Shown: positions 13,326 to 25,560 of the stretch, piece by piece
Numbering within the stretch: the stretch's first letter is position 1
Layout: every line of letters starts with the position of its first letter
Assembly: GCA_038049695.1 (NCBI GenBank)
Contig: CP142451.1
Coordinates: forward strand, 127,910,501 to 127,974,500
Source of the DNA: Cinnamomum chago
Lineage: Eukaryota; Streptophyta; Magnoliopsida; Laurales; Lauraceae
Direction: 5' to 3'
DNA length: 64,000 nt
Notes under the pieces: generated by a model
The model's input: only the letters and a program-made list of their open reading frames with translations
Told to the model about the DNA's origin: nothing
The model's database searches: none
Position numbers and translations under genes: made by a program

Positions 13326-13702
13326 CATGGTTTAAAATAGCGGCCGCTATGTAGCGTTGCGCCCGCATTATAGGTCGTAGCGGTCGAGGCCGCTACGCTA
13401 TTTTGAAATAGCGGCGCTACGATCTAAAACCTAATAGAGCTAAGTAATTTTAATTTTAAACATTGCTTTTCCTATTTCTTCTTTTCATTAGTTTTTCCTA
13501 AAGTTATCTCTACCTTTATATGGTTTCAAATCACTAAAGAAATACAATATTGTTTGCTATACAAGATTTAAAAAAATTTGACCATTTAAAAAATTCACAC
13601 TGCTACATTGCTACGTATCACTGCAACCGCTACGTATCACCCGCTACGTAGCGTTTTGGCCACTGACCGCTATGCTTGCCGCAACTGCTATTTTGATCAT
13701 TG
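13326..13702. mobile_element. hAT-type MITE with 8-bp target duplication
   Basis: 377 bp, flanked by the 8-bp direct repeat CTTATGAA (13318-13325 and 13703-13710). Ends are CA...TG with imperfect inverted repeats: CATGGTTTAAAATAGCGG at the left and CAATGATCAAAATAGCAG reading in from the right. Subterminal GCTACGTA/AGCGG motifs repeat many times on both strands. Eight-base duplication plus CA...TG termini indicate the hAT superfamily; there is no coding capacity, so it is non-autonomous. Confidence 0.82.
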
Positions 13703-14489
13703 CTTATGAACTTAAAAATTACGTGACTGTATTAGGAATATACTTCTTTAACCTGTTTGTTTGGATGAATTCTCAATGGAAGGTATACAAATTCTTTAAA
13801 TTCTGTCCTCCAAACATATTCTCAAATGCTAAGTGGCACTCCATATTTAGAAAGTTAAAATTTGAAGAACTCCTTAAAAAGAGAGACAGTTCATAAGACT
13901 AACAAAAGTTGAAATTTTACTTAATAAATAGAAAATTCAAGTCAATTCAGCGGAGTCAACTTTATCCAACTAAGGAGGAAAATGCAGTCCTTTCTTTCTG
14001 TGAGGCAGAGAAAAAGAAGAGATTTACAACTAAATTTAGAAATATGAAAAGGCCCTTGAATTGAAATGAAATTTACATGATATGGTGGTCCAGTACCAGT
14101 AGACTAGCCTCGTTTTCTACACTACACTACATGTCCATAGACACAAGACAATTCACCTAATTTGTCTAGTTTCACCCCTGCAATTTTTGCTTATTGAAGA
14201 AGAATAATCATTAATTGTCCTCCTTTTTTTTTCATCTTTTTCTTATAAAAGAAACTAGCAAAAGCTATTGGGGCCAAATTGACAGCTGAGGTGGGGTGCC
14301 GGGTGTTGGCGCAAGGTTTCCTTATTCCCAGCATGTTGTCTTACCACACCATACACATGGCCCACCCAAGAAATCAAAGCAGGAAGCCACACTCTCTTGA
14401 AAGACCTATAAAAATGTATCTTGAAAGAGTTTCAGGATTGGATAGTGCTGCTAATAGTTATTATGTGCAGGAGGAGCCACCCATTAGCT

Positions 14490-14683
14490 AGAAGGAAATA
14501 CTAGAAATAATAAGTATTATGTGCAGGTTTCTAACAGTTTCAGAGTAGGATTTCTTTTCTTTTCTCTTTTTTGTAAATTAACGTAAGCATATATTAATAT
14601 AGAAATTAGCCATGAGACCTTATAAAGTTTCTATTAACAAAAAAAAAAAGAACACTGAAGTTGACCTTGTGAAAGGTCCTTAC
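14490..14683 (-). repeat. Remnant downstream of CXC-gene copy 1, shared with copies 2 and 3
   Basis: On the minus strand this follows exon 3 and matches the DNA after exon 3 of the other two copies (25561-25770 and 36440-36610), up to the point where those copies continue into Copia pol. The match stops near 14490. It may be intron plus a leftover Copia LTR piece. Confidence 0.55.
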
Positions 14684-15449
14684 CCCACTATTCTGATGAG
14701 GCTCTGTTTCATATTTCATAATCTTTCGATTAAATGCAGATGGGTTAGAGGACTTTATCTTTTCTCAGACGCCAATTACCGTATCTTCATAATCAGGTGT
14801 ATTATGGCAATCTTGGCATCCACAACCTTCAGCACAATACTCCCCATTCAAAAAAACATTGACAGTAGCTGCAGAAAAGAAAGACAACACTAAATAAAAC
14901 AAAACAAGATAAAGTGCAAGGCTAATATATCATTTAAAAAAAAAAAAAAAAAAAAAAAGAGAGTCCAAAAGCACTTACAGCTTTAGGCATTTTGAATGCT
15001 TACAAAGACAACTTTTGGGGCTCTCATTCTCAAAGGTTTTGGTATCTCTCTTCCGGGATCTCTCTTCCTACAGTTACAACATCACACTAGCATTTCAAAA
15101 AAAAAAAAAAAACTATACATCTTTAGGATTGATTTTTTAGAGGCAATTGAATCAACATATACACACATCTTTAGCCATTTCTGAATATATATTTCTTTAT
15201 AGGTATATATTTTTCCCCATCGATACAAACCCTATTTTTTACCCAAAAGAAACCCTAGTTTCCATATCAAATCAAATATAGACAAGGCATGGGGTTTAGA
15301 TGTTGATCGATCTTACTTACTGTAAGAGAAGAGTCGGTGGATATGGGTTGGGGGACGAGCGGAGGAAGAGAAGGAGGAACCTCCCTTTCCCTTGGAGAGT
15401 CGCGGTCATCGACACCGCCATCGCCATTGCCGATCGAATCAGAAGCCAT
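14684..15449 (-). pseudogene. CXC-domain (tesmin/TSO1-like, TCX/CPP) gene copy 1, frameshifted
   Basis: Three exons on the minus strand. Exon 1 is 15321-15449 (43 codons from ATG, MASDSIGNGDGG..., ending at CTTACA|GTAAGT). Exon 2 is 14979-15067 (89 bp, ending KCLKL) and exon 3 is 14684-14868. Exon 3 is 185 bp whereas copies 2 and 3 have 184 bp: an extra base in a T-run after YCQCF shifts the frame, and a TGA follows. The first CXC cysteines survive (C-L-C in exon 2). A long A-run (about 14936-14957 on the plus strand) lies in intron 2. In the TCX/CPP family two CXC motifs normally bind DNA in cell-cycle and developmental regulation; here only part of the first remains. No terminal exon was found towards 10.5 kb. 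Confidence 0.85.
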
Positions 15450-16254
15450 TTGCTTCAGAAAACCCTTGAAACGAAAGAGATTTGGAAACGAAGAGGAAGA
15501 GGGAAAGCTGTTCCTGTTCGTTTAGTTGGAGCCGAGAATTTTGTATGTGCTTTGCCTTTATAAGGTCCCAAATGTGGACTGGACCCGATTGGCATGTGTT
15601 GGGCCTAAACGGGGATCCGGCCCACTCCTATTAAGGGTGGTTTCTGTTTTCTCATTCATTCATTCATTTCTTTTAAAATTTCATTCATTCATTTCTGTTT
15701 TGAACAGACTCTTGCCCAAATGGAGTGGGTTCGGTACTACATACCAATGAACGATCATGGGGCGGGTCAAACTTGGATGGTTGAGGTCAAACCCACTTCA
15801 TTGCCATCTCTCTCCTCTGCTCGAGCAAATGGGGGTTGTCCCGTCCACTCGCATGAGTGCGGCCCACTGATGGTCCATCCAACTTGACCATGTATACATA
15901 CTCCCCTTAAATTTCATATGGACTCGGGTTTGAATAGATCTGAATGGACTGGATTGTTGAATCGACTGCACTTCCCATTCAAATAGATTGAACCTGTGTG
16001 CTCCATATAATTATGTTAGAATGATCTGATTGGGATGATTTTTTGTTCATAGGAATGGCCAGGATAGATATTTAAATCACCCCAGCCCTAACTCCATATG
16101 GGCCCTCAAGTGGGCCCCACAAGCATGAGCGGACAGGTTCACCCATCAACTTAAGTGCAAGAGAGGAGCCCCCATATCTATATATTATGTAGCGAACTAT
16201 CTGCACGGTGCGAAATGTCTACTAGGGCCCGCCTTATGACCCATCCAAATGGAC

Positions 16255-16510
16255 CACACATACACAGACCCCTTATAGGGTTTGGATGCAATGAATTTTC
16301 ATGGATTCGAATGAACTAGACCGTTTGATTGAGGATCAATTTTTATTGTTTGATATAAAGTTGTTAAACTTGTGGACTACGGATTAAGGAGTTAGAGGTA
16401 TTAGATTGACTTCAAATTTGATATGTAGGATCTTTCAGTCCCCCTCTGTGCCATGACTAGTGGGGTCCCAAGGTGGGCCCACCAGGTGGTCTACACCGTA
16501 AGCTCGTAAG
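16255..16510 (+). repeat. Dispersed repeat, first of two related copies
   Basis: Similar in order to 42288-42510: both contain TTAAACTTGTGG followed by a GGGGTTAGAGG-like segment, then a fall into GGTCCCA/GGGGCCAC-rich sequence. The copies are clearly diverged. No terminal repeats are visible, so the class is unknown. Confidence 0.45.
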
Positions 16511-16627
16511 GATCATTCTTACAGGACCGATTCTCTCTCTCTATATATATATATATTCACATATTAATAAAAATAAGAATTCCGAAATTTTAGGTCAAGC
16601 AAATTAGTAGGGTCAACCTTGATGGAT

Positions 16628-16700
16628 CCTTGGGGTGGGGGGGGGGATCCTTGTTGGGGGGGGGTGGGGTGGGGTGAATGGAATGGAATGGAATGCGGCC
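16628..16700 (+). repeat. G-rich tract and GGAAT microsatellite
   Basis: Several runs of 4-10 G separated by one or a few bases (about 16632-16677), then about four GGAAT/GAATG units. The run spacing could allow G-quadruplex formation on the plus strand. No gene overlaps it. Confidence 0.7.
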
Positions 16701-19347
16701 CTTCTTTCTTTCCATGGCCAATTTGTTTGCAATGGAATAAAGTAGAGAAGGGTTAAAATGTAGGCCAACAGTTGCATTTTTATTTTCTCAATTATCCTTA
16801 TATGTCCCCTGCAAATTGCAATCTCTCGAAATACCTTTTTGAGTAAAAAGTTCAACCATTAAATGTCATGTCAATTTTTCTTTACTTTATTCCTTGGCAA
16901 ACAAATAGGTTAGGAGAAGAAGAGATTTACGACTAAGGTTAGAGATGTGATCATATAATCGAAATTCTATATATAAAAGGGGGTTACATATAATAAAGGT
17001 AAAATTCTGAAGATTCACTTAACAAAAAGAAAAGTCAAAGAAGAAGAGATTTATGACTAATGTTAAAAGTATAAAAGGGCAAGTGGGCTGAGAAGCATGC
17101 ATGAAAAGTGAAAACGGAATGATCAAGGTGCGGGTGGAGCTGTTGGTGCATGGAATACCTCATGGAATGCCCATTGAGATTATAGATTAGGTTAGTTTAG
17201 GATTAGGATAGCTTATAGTTCACTCCCATGGCTATTTTGTTATTTGTATTTCTTTAACACGTTCAACTATTCACACAAGTATCATTAATGATATACTAGA
17301 AAAGCATGCCCGTGCTAAGTCCGGACCCAGAAATAAAAACATGCCCAATTTATTGCTATTTTATGAGATATTACTTAATGAGAAAATAAATATAAAACAA
17401 ACAAATATACCATTTATTACGGTTTGAAGCATGGCCCAGCCTGACATTTATATAAAAGTAAATATTATTTTTTATATAAATGAGTATGAAACTTCAAGTC
17501 TTATGTAAATTAACATCAATGCTTATGAATTTATTTTAGTAATATCAACTTTATTTCAAGTTGAAAACCCTAAAAGCCCATAAAGTCTCTTTTAATTTAT
17601 ATAAGCAAATTTAAAAATATAATATTAGGATGGGCATGTGCGCCAGCTCGTGGGTAGCACTGCCTGGCCTAATTGGGGTACGGCACGGCACAGTTGAGCC
17701 GATCTGAAAGTGGGTCATGCTTCTATGACAAAAGTTCAAATCTTATATTTATTTGAGAATTACTGGAGGCCTTTATATCTTCTTGTAAGAATCCCTTTTG
17801 TTTTTATATTTTATTAAAATAACTTTGAAACATTTCACTTCCCGCGGAATGGCCAAAATCTCATTTATTAAGTATAAGCCTAAAAAAAATAATGAGATTT
17901 ATTAAGTATAAGCCTAAAAAAAAGCCACATTTACAAATTGAGAAAAAATAAAATATAAAGTGAGATTATTTGGGTGAAGGAAAAATTATATAAATGTAGA
18001 GAGTATATTATCATAATTTTGAATTGTCGAGTGAAATGGACATGACATGACGTTCTGTCTTATCGAGAAAAAAGAATCTCTCTTGTAGGTATATTTTGAT
18101 CAGTGAGATTATAAATTAAATGAGGCAATTATGTTAATAATATTTAAAAATAAAAAAATGACTACAATTACCCTTAAGTGATTTAACAAATAAAAAAAAT
18201 CTAGGATTAAAGAAATTTGAAATTTAGAGGTTAAGTTTGAAATTGGAAGGGTTAGAACTGAAGTTGGTTCGGTAACAACTTTAATATATAATATAATAAT
18301 GGTTGAGAAGAAAATGGCCACAACATTCACATTTGTAAATAAATTATAAAAAATTTATTCATTTGAAGGTAAAAAAATGTAGTGGTCAATCCAATTGTAA
18401 TAAACGCATTAAACAAAATATCAAGTTTTAAACTCAATTGAATCATACGCAATTGATTGGCCCAAGATGAATCTCCAAACCTAATAAAGAACTACCGAGG
18501 TCATTGCAAACTTATAAATATAAAACAAAATTAAGTTGATGGAAATATGTTAGGCCTAGGTCAGGTGCGAGTTACCTTCTAATGAAACAAAAGTAAGATA
18601 GTTTTATAAACTATTTTAATTTATGATAATTAATAAGAGCTTTGTCATGAGGCAGTTGGTAAAATAGCTATAATCCTTTAATTGGAGAAAGTTTTCGAAG
18701 AAATTGATAAGAGTAGAAATTTTAACCCAACTTACCAACCTAACTTGAACTCCCCCCTTTTAATATAAATAATCATATGCCTTGTACTCACTCAATCAAG
18801 TCCATCACCAACAGTTCTAAGTAAGGAATTGATCCTTATTTGTTTTTATGGAAGGGATGTGCCTCACCACCAGTGAATTGGAAATTTGAATCCACTTGGT
18901 AATTCAAATTTAGAGTTCATTTTTTTCATATGTTTGAACTAACATTTCTCTAACCCAATTAGTCAAGGCAATGAATTAAAGTTAATCTAATATGACCTCC
19001 TGACCCAACTTTACTTGACCTTCCAACAATTTAACTTGAATGCGACCTATTAATTAAATGTTGAGTTAACCTTTATAACTTTAAAAAACAGTTGGATTGA
19101 CATATTTATCATAATTAATGAATGAGTAAACTTTAGGTTAAGCAAACATACTACTGTGCACTATTCAACACATTCAATTCCATCTCCCTACCTTTAAATT
19201 ATCACTTTTTTCTCTGTCTATTATCTTTTTGGAGTGATGATTTAGATTGGTGATATTTGTAATCAAGTTTCATTTATAGCAATTTGATAAATGACACTTG
19301 TCAATCATTAACTCCTATCTTTAGACTATCATTTTTTCATGGTACTT

Positions 19348-19476
19348 TTTTTTTTTTACAACGGATGGTGTCCTAGCCCTTTGGGCTGAAATAATCCCTA
19401 CGGGCTAAGGGGAAGTCGGGTAAATCCCTTGTGGCCCCTGTGATAGTACAGTTTTGAACCCCGGGTGAAAACATCA
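19348..19476 (-). mobile_element. SINE fragment with 27-bp target duplication
   Basis: Flanked by direct repeats of about 27 bp starting TTAGACTATCATTTTTT and ending CATGGTACTT (19321-19347 and 19477-19504, differing by one T). In minus orientation the insert ends with a sequence like GGGATTATTTCAGCCCAAAGGGCT and an A-run, matching the tails of the elements at 33905-34143 and 34310-34484. A long target duplication plus A-tail is diagnostic of target-primed retrotransposition. The tRNA-like head is mostly gone, so it is 5'-truncated. Confidence 0.78.
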
Positions 19477-19871
19477 TTAGACTATCATTTTTTTCATGGT
19501 ACTTATAATCATATTTTTTGTGTGGAAGTTTAAATTAGTGACATTTGGAGTCACAACTTTTTTAATATCAATTGAATAGATAACACTTGTCAAACATCTA
19601 TGACACTTTTAGCTAATAAATAGGGCAAGTTTTTCCGTTTAATTCAAACACTCCTATTCATTTTTCATGTATTAGTCTCTCACCCTTACCTAATTTTAAT
19701 TCATTTTTTAAAAAGATAGTATATCGTATTACCCAAATCAAGTTAAGCCAACTCTAGGGGTGCTTGAGTCCATGTCAAAGACTATATGAATTCATCAACA
19801 ATTTTTATTTCAAAGGTTTTACTTCTACTTATTACTTTTTATGTATGTATTATATTATGCATATGTTAACA

Positions 19872-21274
19872 CACTACAAGAAAAACTGCTTATAGCAGGG
19901 GCCGGCGGCCGCCGGTAAAAGTGATATTGGTCGCCGGTAAAAGATTTCGCGGCTGCCCCAGCGGCCGTCGCTTAGCGAGGGTGTAGATAGAGTGGGTATA
20001 AGTCTTAACGGGCTTATAACAGGCTTCAATGTTGCAGGCTTCAGTACAGAGTTTCAAGAATCGATGAGCAGATTCGGACCATTTCTTCGCTCTTACAGCA
20101 AGAGCTTTTGGAGAAACCTTCCCTAACACGAGTGGATGCAAACCTAATCCATTGAGTCTCTTGCATCTGTTCCAAAAAAAAAACAGAAACGAAAAAAAAA
20201 AATCAAATCAGCTTCTTTTCTTTCAATATTCAGATCCAAACACGGCCATCGAATCAAAACTAATTCGATCAAAAACGCTTGCTCAAGATCTAAACTCAAA
20301 AGCCGGAAAGAAAAAAATCCAGAATCAAATAGATAGAAGAAGAGAGCGTAATTACATAATAAGAACATTGGTGAAATCCGACGGAGATCCAGCAGAGGAG
20401 CTAAGCTTGCAGAGGATGCAGACGACGAGATCATCCGGCAATCTGTCCAAAAAATCTGATCTTCCGGCGCTGGCCTCATCTTCTTTCGGCGGAGATTCTC
20501 AACTCCTCCTTCGCATAAATCCTTCCTCCTCCGCCTCTTCTCCTTCGAAATCACCATCTCATCCTCTCTCTTTCTACATATCTTAGGGTAACAGGGCCCT
20601 CGCCTCGTTCGCATCATTCGATTGCAGAAGCTACAAAAGAATAACAACAACAACTACCGATCCAATTTCAACCGATAAAACACAGTAAAAGCATCAGATT
20701 CCCCAAAAATCACTAAATCTCAACCATTTTACAAGATGAAAACAACGTCTTTCACAGGATCTACGAAAGGTAAGATCAGAAACAGAAGCAGATATCAAGA
20801 ATCACTAAATCCCAACCAATTTCAAAGCAAAAACAACAAAAAAAGATGGCGTGACTGAGATGAGAAATCCTAGATCGATGTCGATCGAGCTCCTTGAGAC
20901 GAAAATGATCCAGAAACCATCAAGAAGTCGAGAATCGAGATCAGAAGGGAAGAATCAGAGAGGGAAGTGAGAAAAGACGTACCTTCTGGGAGTTGATGAG
21001 GAAGAGATACGAAGAGACGATAGAAAGAGAGAGAGAGTGAGAGTGACGATAGAAAGAGAGAGGTATCAATGAGGAAGACCTCAGAGCGGAGAGAATTTTC
21101 GGCGTCGAGCGGAGAGAGAGTGAGCAGGAGAGGGCGAGAGAGGGCACGTTGAGTGAGGAGGGAACGATGAAAACAGAGCGGACTTCATTTCATTGCATTT
21201 AAGTCATCTTACACCGTCTCATTTAAAAGGCCGCCGGTGTAACTTCGTCGCTGAATGCATATTTTCTTGTAGTG
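19872..21274. mobile_element. Non-autonomous CACTA (En/Spm) transposon
   Basis: 1403 bp, starting CACTACAAGAAAA and ending with its reverse complement, flanked by the 3-bp duplication ACA on both sides (19869-19871, 21275-21277). Subterminal GCCGCCGGT/GCGACG motifs recur at both ends, as in CACTA elements. No transposase is recognisable. The interior includes a 169-codon open frame on the minus strand (20144-20653) and a 144-codon one on the plus strand (20152-20586); neither resembles a family I know. Its relatively GC-rich, splice-signal-like interior could be captured host sequence, but this is only inference. Confidence 0.93.
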
Positions 21275-21277
21275 ACA

Positions 21278-24001
21278 AAATAGAATACCGTATAAACTAA
21301 TATAATTGAAAATAACCTACAATAATATAACCTAGAACCAAGTTAAAGTATATCAATTGCCTTTAAACAAAAGGGATTTGGACTTCTTTATTTCCTAAAT
21401 AGATAGACTAAAAGTTGTATAAGGATACAAATGTGGTTTGAATCCAATTTATTGATAGGACATATTATTTTCGAAAATCAATGGAGCATGTTGAAATGAT
21501 TATTATCTATATGAAAAAACTACTTGATTACATTTTTATTTTATTTTCATATCTATTCTTTTTATTTATGCTGATGTTATTTTGAGAGTTTTAATCTTAC
21601 TATTAGAAGATAATGGAAGAAAATTATACAGACTAAGAGAACATAATATTGTCTGGTACCACAATGCCTATGTCTGTAAGTCTTTTTGCTGCTCTCAAAG
21701 GAAAAAAAATAAAAAGAAAAGATATAAGAAAATGTATTGCAGCTATTACTTTTGAGTTCTAACAATTAACCATTTTATGTATCCCAATTCTTTGAAGTTG
21801 TGGAGTTCCTCTAGCAAGTGGACGTAGCTGACTTAAGTAGGGGTCAGGGTTGTGCCATCCATCATTTGATTTCGATATTTCAAACCATACGATCTAATGA
21901 TCATGAATGTTATTGGTGCTTAACTGTTGTGGGTGGCTGATCGACAATACCCCTTCTAGTGTATGATTTGTATGCATGTCACAAATTAGAGTTAGGCCCA
22001 TTGTGAAGCTGAAATGAGTTTGGCCAGGCTTGAGGGAACTTTGCTCAATCCTCACTTTCTCATTTATTGTAGTGAAGTTACAATGCCAAGTTTTTTAAAT
22101 TCTTTGTCATTAGCCCTTGCAAATTGAGTTTTTAAGAGGTATTTAAAGGTACTAATCCATAAAAATCTCTTTTGTATGATGATGATTATAGCAATTATTC
22201 TTACTATAATGCCTTCTATAGTAACTCAATAGGCAGACATTCATACCACTAGCCCATTCTATTTACGAACCTGGTTTCAGAATGGCATAATTAGATGGTC
22301 GGATGGACGGCCCCATGCAAAAACTTTCATCATAATCACAACTCAAAAAATGCAATGCGCATCTGGGCTTGTCAATTCAGCCCTTGGACAGGGGCCCAGC
22401 CCGGCCCTTCAAAAATCCCTATAAATAAGGGCTTCTATGTTGTTGTTGTTGTTTTTTTTTTTTTTTTTTTTAATCCATGGGCTCGGGCTTGGGCTCGGGC
22501 AGAATTTTGTAGGCCTGCTAATTTTGATGGCTGGGCTTGGACATAATAGGCCTGAGTGCCTGACCCTTGTATTTTTTTTTTTTCTATATAGAGAAATTCT
22601 CCAAAATGCCCAATTTGAAAAGGAGCATTTTTGCCCCTCTTGAGCAGCGAACGAATGTGTGACAAGGGTTACCACCAATAATTGCTATGCTTTGAAATCT
22701 GGGCACTCCTGGGAAATTCAAATTTTCTCAAAATAAAAGTGATGAGACCTAATTAATAATAGGGATTCAATCTCTTTGCTAAATAATAGGGATTACATGT
22801 TTAGTTTATCCGACTTTTCTCTGGGTGTGGAGGGATTAGTCCCGCCCAAATGGTTGGGAACCCTCGGATAGGAAAAAAAAAAGAGTAACGTTTGTGATTG
22901 ATATGAATAAGTGGCACATCTAGGAGTGTGCAGTTATTTTCTCTCCCTTTCTTTGGAAGAGAATTTGATGAGTTGAGGTTGATGAGTTATAAATTAGGAG
23001 AGAAAAATCAGGAGAGAGATATTAGGAGTCATTTAATCCATTTGATTTTCTCATTTTCCAGACAATAATAATTAATGCAAGTATACCTCATCCTTGTTTG
23101 ATTCCGTTATTTTTATTTTCTAAAATATCTAGCATCTATGGTGTCAATAAATGTTGATATTTATTTTATTCTTTGACATTTATTCAACTATAGTCGTCAA
23201 AAGGTTTTGATATTTAATTTTCCTATGGGTATCTACATGTGCCAATAGGATTATTTTTTTTTAAAATTTTATACATATTGATTTATTTTCATTTTTTGAA
23301 AGTCCCATAATCTGCCTTTATTGGTAAATGTACATTTTTTGTAATTTTATACAGAATTTATTTTCATTGTTTGAAAGTCTCAGTACCCACCTTTATTGGT
23401 AAACTTACATTTTTGTATTCTTTGGTTTTTAAATCTTAGACAGTATTAACAACAATTGTTTGAACAATCTGTTGATGCTCAATGATAGTGTTATAAATAA
23501 AAAAAAATTAAAATTTAGTTTTCTTGTTTCCAGGCCTTTGTTCTACTCCAGGCTTAGCCCTAACCCATGAGTAAATGAAATGGGCAAAACTGGGAGCAAG
23601 GCCTACATTTCCTTTTATATCCTCTTATTTCTTTCATTTTCACTTGGATCATTTTATGTTTGGAACTTTGGGTCATTGCAACTTCTTAAAGATCCACATC
23701 AAGGCCTATTTATTAAAGATCTAAACCACAAGAAATAAATACGTTGTATGGGCCCTAACTTGTTTTAACCTTAATAAGAAATGGGCCGAGTGTTAATTTG
23801 ACCCCCATATGAGAAGGGTACACTTTTAATTTAACCATTATAAGAGATGGATTCTAATTGGACTTTTCTTCTTCCCGAACGGGCTCCCTAATAAATTGTA
23901 ACGAAAGAAGAATTGGGCCTCAACAAGTTCTAAGTCAAATTAAAGTTGGGCATACCGTTTAACCAATCAATAAGAATACATGTGAATAAGATTTTAAGAA
24001 A
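21278..24001. other. Intergenic, AT-rich, TE debris
   Basis: No gene supported. It contains a truncated SINE tail (22810-22882), T-runs (about 22450-22470 and 22574-22583) and GGGCT/GGCCC-rich low-complexity sequence at 22390-22550. Confidence 0.5.
22810..22882 (+). repeat. Truncated SINE tail
   Basis: Contains CCGACTTTTCTCTGGG, GGGATTAGTCCCGCCCAAA and GGGAACCCTCGG followed by a run of A. This matches in order the 3' portion of the SINEs at 33905-34143 and 34310-34484. No tRNA-like head is visible. Confidence 0.6.
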
Positions 24002-24233
24002 GGGCCCAGCTCTCCTAAGCTGAAGCTTAGCTTACATAAGCTGAAACAGTGTCAGTCCCACAAATCAAAGTCGACTATCGTTGTTTTTTGCATGATGATC
24101 GTCTCCAAAATCAAGATAAATCAAATCAGAATTGAATTTTCCAATTCCATCATGTAAAAAAAATATATAATCAACTTTGATTTGCTATTTCAGCTTAGGA
24201 TAAGTTAAGCTTCAGCTTAGCAGAGGCCTGCTC
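24002..24233. mobile_element. Mutator-type MITE with 9-bp target duplication
   Basis: 232 bp between direct repeats TTTAAGAAA (23993-24001 and 24234-24242). The ends form imperfect terminal inverted repeats of over 40 bp that share CTAAGCTGAAGCTTA and TAAGCTGAAA. A 9-bp duplication is the signature of the Mutator superfamily. No coding capacity. Confidence 0.85.
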
Positions 24234-24986
24234 TTTAAGAAATAGTTCAAATTTTTATAGTGATCAATTCAATAATGGGCTAAGTCCTTTTAGAGTTAAA
24301 TTGGTAGTTATTTTGAGTGGCTTGAATTTTGGATATGTACCACATTGATTGATTTATAAACTATAAGGATGGGATCGAAGATTATATACTAAATTTAATA
24401 TAATTAATTGTTAAAATTAAATAGTGATGCAAAATGTTATATCTCAGGGAGACCGATATTTTATCTTACAGTCTGTATTTATGAAAAAGGCATTGTTTTC
24501 TACCATTTTTTAAAATTATGGATCTTTTAAATATTTCTTTTTTAAAAAAAATTATAAAAGAAAAAAATGTATTGTTTTCTATCATTTTTTAATATTCTGA
24601 ATTTTTTAAATTCATAAAAGAAAAACTCACCCTAAGACAAAACACAAACCGCGACCATGACACGATCATCTTGGTTTTTGGGGTTGGCTTCGATTGATAC
24701 TGTAATTTTTAACCATGCCCAACAACACTACTTGCTCCACAGGGTGGGGTGGGTCCCCGTTTAGACCGGACCCGCACCATATAGAGAATATCGATTATAG
24801 GGTCGAGATTTGGATCTATACGACCTGCGACTGCGACCAATTTGCAACGTTATCAAAGCAAAGCGAACACACAATCCTCACGTCTCAAACGGTCAAACCT
24901 ACATACAGCTTTCCCTCTACGGCTTCTTGTCAGTGCTTTCTCTACTCGTCCAATTCTCTCTCTTTCCAGAGGGTTTTCTGAAGCAA

Positions 24987-25560
24987 ATGGGCAATGGAGA
25001 TAATGGCGGCATCTCTGCGACGGAAAGGGAGGTTCCTCCTTCCATCTCCACCGGCTCTTCTCTTACAGTAAGTAAAATCAACATCTAAACCCCAAGCCTT
25101 GTCTATTTGATTTCAGAAAACTAGGGTTTCTTTTGGGTAAAACCTAGGGCTTGTTTGATGTTTAGTTGTTTTGAAATGCTACTGTGATGTTGCAATTGTA
25201 GAAAGAGAGATCCAGGAAGAGAGATCCCAACACCTTTGAGAATGAGAGCAGCAAAAGTTGTAACTGTAAGAAATCAAAATGCCTAAAGCTGTAAGTGCTT
25301 TTGGACTTTTTCTTGAAATGATATATTAGCCTTGCACTTTATTTTTTTATGTAGTGTTGTCTTTCTTTTTCTGCAGCTACTGTCAATGCTTTTCTTATCG
25401 GCAGTATTGTGCTGAAGGTTGTGGATGTCAAGATTGCTATAATACACCTGATCATGAAGATATGGTTCTTGGCATTCGACAACAGAGAGAGTCCTCTGAC
25501 CCGTCTGCATCTAATCGAAAAATTACGAAACATGCAACAGAGGCTCGTCAGAATAGTGGG
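24987..25560 (+). CDS. CXC-domain (TCX/CPP-like) gene copy 2, C-terminally truncated
   Basis: Three open exons in phase. Exon 1 is 24987-25067 (27 codons, MGNGDNGG..., donor GTAAGT). Exon 2 is 25202-25290 (KERSRKRD...CNCKKSKCLKL). Exon 3 is 25377-25560 (YCQCFSYRQYCAEGCGCQDCYN...). Together they make 118 codons with no stop. The cysteine pattern C-N-C-K-K-S-K-C-L-K-L-Y-C-Q-C-F...YC..GC.C..C is the first CXC motif of the plant tesmin/TSO1 family (DNA binding, usually with a second CXC motif). The second motif and normal hinge are missing; after exon 3 the gene runs into antisense Copia and the MULE, and the next exon-like piece is frameshifted at 29950-30200. Probably a non-functional truncated duplicate, although exons 1-3 are intact. 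Confidence 0.72.

Larger units (their letters stand above)
10487..14489. other. Gene-poor AT-rich flank of the retrotransposon
   Basis: No credible gene. The stretch holds a LINE tail (12225-12368), a hAT-type MITE (13326-13702) and a short GA run (about 13188-13201). The remaining sequence shows only short unsupported open frames. Confidence 0.6.
15450..19320. other. Intergenic, AT-rich; G-rich tract and dispersed repeat
   Basis: No gene supported. It holds the upstream region of CXC copy 1, a dispersed repeat (about 16255-16510, related to 42288-42510), a TA run (about 16540-16555), a G-rich tract (16628-16680) followed by GGAAT repeats, and a short direct duplication (about 17860-17925). 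Open frames here are short and low-complexity. Confidence 0.55.

Noticed and set aside
20144..20653. 169-codon frame in the CACTA interior as a gene
   Set aside because: Overlaps an equally open frame on the other strand and matches no known family; reported only as possible captured sequence.
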